DNA of 64,000 nt from positions 43,891 to 107,890 of the forward strand of contig DGWI01000042.1 in the NCBI GenBank assembly GCA_002396085.1, read 5' to 3'. Below, one piece after another: positions 58,876 to 64,000 of this stretch (the first letter of the stretch is position 1; each line of letters begins with the position of its first letter). The notes under the pieces were generated by a model. It searched no databases and was not told the DNA's origin. It worked only from the letters and a program-made list of their open reading frames with translations. This stretch comes from Porphyromonadaceae bacterium UBA4262 (lineage in GTDB: Bacteria > Bacteroidota > Bacteroidia > Bacteroidales > Muribaculaceae). A program made the position numbers and the translations under genes.

Positions 58876-60723
58876 TTATTTTAACACGGTGGTGACCTGA
58901 CGGTTGATGTCGGCGATGCGATTCTCATGCATCTTGACGACACGGCGGTCGTAGGTCATGATGCCGTTGACCTCGGTCTCGCAATCGGTAGTCTGGGTGT
59001 AGATGGCACCCGAATAGCCGTGCTCACGAGCCAAGTCAATGAGCATCTGGGCATAGCGGACGTAGGTGTCGGTCACCTCCTGCGTGTTGTTAAACTTGAT
59101 ATAACCCCAGTTCTGATCGCTTTTGACCCAAGTGTGGTCAGCCACAGGAAAACCGATGCCGCCATATTCACCCATGACCAACACGCGGTCGGGGTCGGCG
59201 AAGAAGAACTTGGGTTCGGGATAATTGTGCACATCCAGGATGTCGCCACAACAGTAGAGATTGCCTCCACTGGCTGGATTGACCAGACGTGACGGATCAC
59301 GTTGCTTGGTCCACTGAACCACACTCCACGTGTTGAATTGTCCCCAAGCCTCATTGAAAGGTATCCACGACGCGATGCAGCCGAAAGCACCAAACTGACT
59401 GATGATCTCGTCCCACTCTTTATAGTAGTTGTCGATGCTTGGCTGGCTGCGCTGACACACGACCGAGCCACGATAATAACTGTGCCCCCAGTCATCCCAT
59501 GGCTGACCGTGGTCGTAGTCGCCACTGGGCATATCTTGCCACACGATGATGCCCGCACGGTCGCAGTGTGCATACCACAATTCAGGCTCGACCTTGACAT
59601 GCTTGCGGATGAGGTTGAAGCCCCACTGACGTGTCTTGTCGATGTCGTAATAGAGAGCCTTGGGCGATGGAGCAGTATAGAGCCCGTCGGGCCACCAACC
59701 CTGATCGAGCAGCCCAAACTGGAAGATGGGCTTGCCATTGAGGGTGAAGCGCATGAAACCATCAGCATCACGAGCCATGCCAAACTCTCGCATACCGAAG
59801 TAAGAACGTACGCGGTCAACCACCTTGCCCTTACTATCCTTGAGCAAGACCTCGATGTCATAGAGATAAGGGTCATCGGGTGTCCACAGACGCACGGGTC
59901 TGGGCAGGGTCAGCACAGGCCCCAGATCGGCTTCGGCCCGCGCCACCACATTGCCCTTGGCATCGAGCAGCCGCACCTCTCTTGTGCCACTGTCCCAGTT
60001 GTTGCACAGGGCCTCGACAGTGAGCGTTCCAGCCTTGATGTCGGGATGACAATAGATGCGCTCAAAGTGCGCATGAGGCACAGGTTCGAGCCACACTGTC
60101 TGCCAAATGCCGCTAACGGGCGTGTACCAGATGCCTCGTGCCTTGCTTCGCTGCTTGCCACAGGGCTGGAAGCCAACATCAGTCGCATCGAGCACGCGCA
60201 CCACCAACTCGTTGTCACCCTTGCGGACAACCTCACTGGTGATATCAAGGCTGAAGGCCGTGTAACCGCCGGTGTGATTGCCCACCTTTGTGCCATTGAC
60301 CCACACCTCGGCACTCCAGTCGACCGCACCGAAGTTGAGTTTTATCAGGTCTTTTTTGCTCCATTTTTTCGGCAGGCGAAATGCAGTGCGATACCACAAA
60401 GCATGGTTCTCATCAAGCGACTTGCCAACACCTGACAACGCCGACTCGACGCAGAAAGGCACCAATATTTTTCCATCCCAAGTTGTGGGTTTGCCGGCTT
60501 GCAGTGGGGTGATGGCATAGTCCCACAGTCCATTGAGGTTGAGCCACTGGTCACGTTGCATCAGTGGCCGTGGATACTCATTCCACACGTTATTTACATT
60601 GATGCTATCGGCCCACGGCGAGCGGATGTGATCACCTGCCACTTGATAAGCATCGGCATGTCCACACACCACCATCATGAGTAGGGCTAAAGCGAATTTA
60701 AAATCCTTCACCATGATTGTCAT
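58876..60723 (-). CDS. Exported glycoside hydrolase, family 2-like
   Basis: 615 residues. Signal peptide (MTIMVKDFKFALALLMMVV..., cleavage after ADA), GH2 sugar-binding domain (residues about 40-230: WDYAITPLQAGKP, WYRTAFRLP, VDWSAEVWVNGTKVGNHTGGY), Ig-like domain (235-330) and a TIM barrel with IPFNEAWG holding the acid/base Glu and VMGEYGG holding the nucleophile. Family 2 includes beta-galactosidases, glucuronidases and mannosidases; the exact sugar is not readable. A second ATG (60714) is equally possible. Monocistronic with a -7 TAAATTTG at 60745-60752. Confidence 0.9.
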   Translation of the reverse strand: MTIMVKDFKFALALLMMVVCGHADAYQVAGDHIRSPWADSINVNNVWNEYPRPLMQRDQWLNLNGLWDYAITPLQAGKPTTWDGKILVPFCVESALSGVGKSLDENHALWYRTAFRLPKKWSKKDLIKLNFGAVDWSAEVWVNGTKVGNHTGGYTAFSLDITSEVVRKGDNELVVRVLDATDVGFQPCGKQRSKARGIWYTPVSGIWQTVWLEPVPHAHFERIYCHPDIKAGTLTVEALCNNWDSGTREVRLLDAKGNVVARAEADLGPVLTLPRPVRLWTPDDPYLYDIEVLLKDSKGKVVDRVRSYFGMREFGMARDADGFMRFTLNGKPIFQFGLLDQGWWPDGLYTAPSPKALYYDIDKTRQWGFNLIRKHVKVEPELWYAHCDRAGIIVWQDMPSGDYDHGQPWDDWGHSYYRGSVVCQRSQPSIDNYYKEWDEIISQFGAFGCIASWIPFNEAWGQFNTWSVVQWTKQRDPSRLVNPASGGNLYCCGDILDVHNYPEPKFFFADPDRVLVMGEYGGIGFPVADHTWVKSDQNWGYIKFNNTQEVTDTYVRYAQMLIDLAREHGYSGAIYTQTTDCETEVNGIMTYDRRVVKMHENRIADINRQVTTVLK

Positions 60724-60780
60724 TCTATTGCTTGTTAGTGCCCACAAATTTACTAAATTTTCTTTAAATGCGTACTACAA

Positions 60781-60812
60781 TTTGCACATTTTGTGGAAAA
60801 GAAGTAATTTTG
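60781..60812 (+). promoter_or_regulatory. Promoter of the double-META protein
   Basis: TTTG (60781-60784), 20 bp, TAATTTTG (60805-60812), 28 bp before the start codon; divergent from the GH2 promoter. Confidence 0.75.
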
Positions 60813-60839
60813 AAAGTTGTTTTAAGACAAAGCGAGAAG

Positions 60840-61697
60840 ATGAAGAAATTGACTATCATATCACTGATTGCAGCACTGTTGCTGATACCCGACACAGCAA
60901 TGGCTCGCAAGAAGAAAAAGAAATATGAGAAAAGCGTGGTGCAAATCGAGCAGCCGCAGGTAGTCGAGCAGACTCCACAACCAGTGGTCATTACCAATCC
61001 TGCCGAACAGTTGTACGGCGAGTGGGATCTGGAGTCGATGCGCAAAAAGACAATCTCAACGCGTGAACGTGCCTACTTGTACCTGGACTTTCAGAATCAC
61101 AAGGTATATGGTAACAATGGCTGCAACGACTTGAATGGGCGATTTCAACTGAACGGGCAGAATATCGCCTTTATGGACATGATCACCACCGACCAGTCTT
61201 GTCACAATGCCACTAGCGAGCGGACCGTCATGAAGACATTGAGCGAGGTGCGCACCTACAACGTAACTCAACTCTACGGTGTTGAATACCTAAACTTGAT
61301 GAACAACAAGGGAACTGTATTGCTCACGCTCAAGCGCCAGAACCTGGATATGCTGGGTGGTGTATGGCTGGTCAAGGAGGTTGACAACGAGGGTGTGTCG
61401 GAAAAAAACATGCGACTCGTCATAGACCCGATCATGCAGACCCTGCACGGACAGACAGGGTGCAACATCATCAATGGCATCATCACTATTGATACCTACA
61501 AGGACTTTGCCATTCAATTTGAGGACATCACTTCGACCGAGAATCGTTGCGAAGACATGGGTGCAGAGACTGCATTGTTGCTAGCCCTAGAACGTGCCGA
61601 GTATTGCAAGCGCATTAACGATAACGAGGTAGCCCTACTTGATGGCCAGGGTGCAATTGTGCTTCGCTTGACCAAGACCACACTCTCACGACAGTAG
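60840..61697 (+). CDS. Exported protein with two META (HslJ-like) domains
   Basis: 285 residues. Signal peptide MKKLTIISLIAALLLIPDTAMA, a KKKKK stretch and a Gln/Val/Pro-rich linker, then two META domains: LYGEWDLESM...YGNNGCNDLNGRFQLNG (about 55-165) and LGGVWLVKEVDNEG...LHGQTGCNIINGIITID (170-280), each with the conserved GxxGCNxxNG. META proteins such as HslJ are linked to heat, novobiocin or stress resistance in the envelope. ATG 60840 fixed by the signal peptide. Confidence 0.88.
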   Translation: MKKLTIISLIAALLLIPDTAMARKKKKKYEKSVVQIEQPQVVEQTPQPVVITNPAEQLYGEWDLESMRKKTISTRERAYLYLDFQNHKVYGNNGCNDLNGRFQLNGQNIAFMDMITTDQSCHNATSERTVMKTLSEVRTYNVTQLYGVEYLNLMNNKGTVLLTLKRQNLDMLGGVWLVKEVDNEGVSEKNMRLVIDPIMQTLHGQTGCNIINGIITIDTYKDFAIQFEDITSTENRCEDMGAETALLLALERAEYCKRINDNEVALLDGQGAIVLRLTKTTLSRQ

Positions 61698-61737
61698 TTC
61701 ACCTCCCCGAGCGCAACCGGATTGGTGTGACAACAAG

Positions 61738-61782
61738 AAAACCCCTCCCCCTTTGTGAAAAGAATGAAAGGGAAGGGGTTTT
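61738..61782. terminator. Bidirectional terminator between convergent genes
   Basis: AAAACCCCTCCCCCTTT (61738-61754) with AAAGGGAAGGGGTTTT (61767-61782), A/T runs on both ends. Confidence 0.88.
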
Positions 61783-61805
61783 GTCATTTTATGATTGGTG
61801 ACGAG

Positions 61806-62861
61806 TCAGGATTGAAGGGTCAGATAATTGCAGTGCAACATCTCGCCATCGTCACCGCGCAAGTGGAAGGGTCCACCCACACACCAGTCCCAAGCCTTGC
61901 AGCCGGCACACTGTTCACGCTTCATCCATCGACGATCGCGCATCTGCTCAAATCGGTGCTGCCACACATCGCTGAACCTGTCATGATATATATTGCCCTG
62001 CGCATAGTGGGCACGGATGCTCATGCAGCCGCTGATGTCACCATTGGCTAACACCGAGGCGGTCATCGTGCCGGCATCGCAACGATAGATGTGCTTCCTG
62101 ACCACCCCCTCATAGTCACCAAGATATCCCTCACAACTGTAGGACAAATCAATGTCGCCTTGTTGGCGCGTCAGGGCGATAAAGTCCATCAATTGCCTAT
62201 ATTGCTGTGGCGTGAGGAAGAGTTCGGGATTCTTCTTGGCTCGACCTTGTGGAAAGATGGTGAAGATGCGCCATTTTCGCACTCCATGGTCAATGAGGTA
62301 TTGCTTGAACTGCTGCAATGTGCCGAAGTTTCGCTGACTGACGCATGTGATGACATCCCACAACAATCGTTGTGTCTGCACAAGCAATCCAACAGCGCGC
62401 ATGGCACCCGCGAACGAGTTGCCTCGCAACCAGTTGTGTTCAGTTTCCAGTCCGTCAAGGCTCACCGCGATGGTACACAGCCCAGCCTGCAGCAACCGAT
62501 CAAGCATGGATTGGTCGAGCAGCACGCCATTGGTGACCGTGCCCCATGCAAATCCACGCCTCGTGATGGCCTTGCCACACTCGACGATGTCCTCTCTGAC
62601 GAGTGGCTCGCCCCCCACCGTGTTGACCAACACATCGGCAGGGCGTGCTATAGTGGCCACATCATCGAGCACTCGCTCAAAATGCTCTAGTGGCATATCG
62701 GACACCGTGGCCTCCTTGCGACAATCGCTGCCACAATGTCGGCATGCCAGGTTGCAACGCAATGTGCACTCCCAGAAGAGTTGCCGCAACGGATGATACT
62801 TCTCGAGCACTCGCCGCTCGCGACGTGTGCGCTCTAGTTCTATAATCTGACGCGTGGTCAT
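61806..62861 (-). CDS. Radical SAM/SPASM protein of the rSAM/lipoprotein system
   Basis: 351-residue peptide/protein-modifying radical SAM enzyme. Cluster motif CNLACRHC (Cys36, Cys40, Cys43), NTVGGEPLVREDIVECG, and a SPASM domain at the C-terminus (CDAGTMTASVLANGDISGCM, EQCAGCKAWDWCVGGPF, MLHC) that would bind two auxiliary clusters. Fits the rSAM_w_lipo group (I recall TIGR04133), whose members sit beside a small lipoprotein. Its ATG shares an A with the lipoprotein TGA, so they are coupled. Confidence 0.88.
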   Translation of the reverse strand: MTTRQIIELERTRRERRVLEKYHPLRQLFWECTLRCNLACRHCGSDCRKEATVSDMPLEHFERVLDDVATIARPADVLVNTVGGEPLVREDIVECGKAITRRGFAWGTVTNGVLLDQSMLDRLLQAGLCTIAVSLDGLETEHNWLRGNSFAGAMRAVGLLVQTQRLLWDVITCVSQRNFGTLQQFKQYLIDHGVRKWRIFTIFPQGRAKKNPELFLTPQQYRQLMDFIALTRQQGDIDLSYSCEGYLGDYEGVVRKHIYRCDAGTMTASVLANGDISGCMSIRAHYAQGNIYHDRFSDVWQHRFEQMRDRRWMKREQCAGCKAWDWCVGGPFHLRGDDGEMLHCNYLTLQS

Positions 62862-63163
62862 CAGTCTACGTTGTTTTCGGGCAGTGCCTCATCGCCATGT
62901 TCGGTAGTGTCTTTCATCTCAACTGGCGGACCATAGACATCCTCAACCACCTGTAGCGTATCGCGCCAATACATCGGTCGTGGTCCGTAGACCAACTTGC
63001 GCACCTGAATAGTGTCTCTGCTCTGCATCGTATCCACCCCAGGCGGCGGGCCATAGACACACTCCTGTGCACTCCTGGGACATGAGGTCAGGCCCAACAC
63101 TGCACCAACAGCCATGAGTGAACGAATGGCCAACTTCTTAATTTGAATTATCGTCTGTTTCAT
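62861..63163 (-). CDS. Small lipoprotein with VYGP repeats, likely rSAM target
   Basis: 100 residues. Signal sequence MKQTIIQIKKLAIRSLMAVG and lipobox GLTSC with Cys28. Three repeats follow: CVYGPPPGVDTM, LVYGPRPMYWRD, and DVYGPPVEMKD, the last two preceded by DTIQVRK or DTLQVVE. An acidic tail ends the protein. The layout matches the lipo_with_rSAM group (recalled as TIGR04134). The Tyr-Gly-Pro repeats are the obvious sites for modification by the downstream enzyme; this is inference. Confidence 0.8.
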   Translation of the reverse strand: MKQTIIQIKKLAIRSLMAVGAVLGLTSCPRSAQECVYGPPPGVDTMQSRDTIQVRKLVYGPRPMYWRDTLQVVEDVYGPPVEMKDTTEHGDEALPENNVD

Positions 63164-63184
63164 AGTTCAAGCATTTTGAGCAAG

Positions 63185-63216
63185 CAAAGTTACACAATTA
63201 TCATCAAATATGCAAA
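63185..63216 (-). promoter_or_regulatory. Promoter of the lipoprotein-rSAM operon
   Basis: Minus strand: TTTG (63213-63216), 20 bp, TAACTTTG (63185-63192), 22 bp before the start codon. Confidence 0.8.
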
Positions 63217-63223
63217 AACGTTG

Positions 63224-63262
63224 CCAAAAAATAACGAGACCCTGCCTATTGAGAGTCTCGTT
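63224..63262 (-). terminator. Terminator of the pRiA4b ORF-3-like gene
   Basis: AACGAGAC (63233-63240) with GTCTCGTT (63255-63262), then ATTTTTT on the minus strand. Confidence 0.82.
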
Positions 63263-63286
63263 GGCAATGCCTGATGTTGCTCCTCA

Positions 63287-63829
63287 CTACAAGTCGTCGC
63301 TTGAGATCTCATCAAACTCTGAGAGTTCTTCCTCGTTGAACTCCTCATCGCCGAAGAACTCTTCGCCCAGTTCCTCAATGGTAGTGTCAACTTTGGGTAT
63401 GACAGGCACGAATTCCTCGATGTCAACGCTCTCCTTGGGCGGCCGACCTTCCTTGCGCTCACACAGCGGATCGACCAGCGACTTGCCAGGCATCGTCTCC
63501 TTGAGCCGCATGTAGAAGTAGCGATCGGTCATATAGTCAAAGACAAACTTGAGTTTCTGACCTTCATCCTCAACGAGTTCTTCTAGGGGTGTGTCCTCCA
63601 TGAGCCAGATGTCCTCGTCACTGTCGGTGCCCATGTCCATGTAGGTGATTTCTTTCTCGTTGTTCCACTCGTCATCGCAGATAAAGAAACTGTCCATCTG
63701 ATCCTTGCTGTAGCCAGCCGCATCGAGGATGGCATTGCGTAACCGCATGAACGTGTCGGCAGCATCAATGACGATTTCGAGTTTAAAGTTCTCAGACTCT
63801 TCCGAGCCGATGATAAATCTGTATACCAT
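63287..63829 (-). CDS. Plasmid pRiA4b ORF-3-like protein
   Basis: 180 residues. N-terminal domain VYRFIIGSEESENFKLEIVIDAADTFMRLRNAILDAAGY with SFFICDDEWNNEKEI and KLKFVFDYMTDRYFYMRL matches PRiA4_ORF3, a family of unknown function often near mobile elements elsewhere. The last 45 residues are very acidic (EELGEEFFGDEEFNEEELSE). No mobile gene is nearby. A degenerate -7 (TAATTTCG, 63879-63886) lies upstream. Confidence 0.85.
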   Translation of the reverse strand: MVYRFIIGSEESENFKLEIVIDAADTFMRLRNAILDAAGYSKDQMDSFFICDDEWNNEKEITYMDMGTDSDEDIWLMEDTPLEELVEDEGQKLKFVFDYMTDRYFYMRLKETMPGKSLVDPLCERKEGRPPKESVDIEEFVPVIPKVDTTIEELGEEFFGDEEFNEEELSEFDEISSDDL

Positions 63830-64000
63830 ATTTATATAATAGCCAAATAAGATTAATTCTATATTTCAATGACGGTGCGAAATTACTAAAAAAATCATTG
63901 CGCAAAGGTTTTTTGGCAAAAAATTTCTCGACAAGCAAAAAAAATAATCTACACAACTATTTTCTTTAGAAAAATTGACCTATGGGTCATTTTGCAGGAT
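63830..64000. other. AT-rich right end of window
   Basis: Upstream region of the pRiA4b ORF-3-like gene. Near the edge, TGACC (63976-63980) and GGTCA (63985-63989) form a short hairpin flanked by AAAA and TTTT, possibly the terminator of a gene outside the window. No ORF is seen. Confidence 0.4.

Noticed and set aside
59302..60435. Plus-strand ORF of 377 codons
   Set aside because: Antisense to the GH2 gene, whose catalytic motifs are intact.
63976..63989. TGACC-TATG-GGTCA palindrome as operator
   Set aside because: Short and at the window edge; flanking A/T runs make a terminator of an outside gene as likely.

Overview
The window is a chromosomal segment of a Bacteroidales bacterium (Bacteroidota); family cannot be fixed from this piece, but Muribaculaceae- or Prevotellaceae-like gut bacteria fit. 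Grounds: promoters of the Bacteroidota type (-33 TTTG/TTG, about 20 bp, -7 TAnnTTTG) before many genes, almost no Shine-Dalgarno sequences, and families largely confined to the phylum (DUF4494, DUF4252, DUF1599, DUF5106 thioredoxins, GldH, a BT_3928-like DoxX protein, short T9SS-like C-terminal tails and dockerin-like repeats on exported proteins). Base composition is near-balanced and even, except for two AT-richer cassettes (about 53.0-54.5 kb and 56.6-57.1 kb). No rRNA, CRISPR array, complete insertion sequence, prophage or integrase was found.

Layout. 0-13.9 kb: mostly leftward housekeeping genes (truncated transketolase, FucP-type sugar permease, YggS, acyl-ACP thioesterase, radical SAM YhcC type, chorismate synthase, YbaK, TilS), interrupted by YigZ and exported proteins. 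14-17 kb: OprP-like porin and two tandem paralogs of an unrecognised exported family. 17.5-23.5 kb: rsgA, a coiled-coil/ZapA pair, a structured intergenic RNA region, then RNase Y, RicT and GldH, an RNA-turnover and envelope cluster. 24.4-27 kb: NfnAB/SudBA-like flavoprotein pair. 27-33 kb: exported proteins including an M6 protease with dockerin repeats and two paralogs carrying different C-terminal modules. 33-42 kb: Dcu carrier, PreA-like dehydrogenase overlapping a CPBP protease, and a 1073-residue fused amine/amino-acid dehydrogenase. 42.4-52.9 kb: tRNA-Leu and three tRNA-Gly, folE-SPOR-tpiA-DoxX-DUF1599, a free-standing non-coding RNA, thrS-infC-rpmI-rplT, and an ECF sigma/anti-sigma operon bracketed by DUF4252 proteins. 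53-57 kb: AAA/DUF4143 ATPase with a repeat-built leader ORF, TPR protein, and a GxxExxY protein bracketed by inverted repeats. 57-64 kb: alanine symporter, GH2 enzyme, double-META protein, an rSAM/lipoprotein pair, and a pRiA4b ORF-3-like protein.

The most promising items are the 33-bp repeat leader ORF fused by overlap to the ATPase start (54365-54476), the rSAM/lipoprotein pair with YGP repeats (61806-63163), the one-polypeptide HcnABC-like flavoenzyme (38118-41339), the promoter-to-terminator RNA next to rplT (46924-47172) and the module-swapped exported paralogs (29882-31763).
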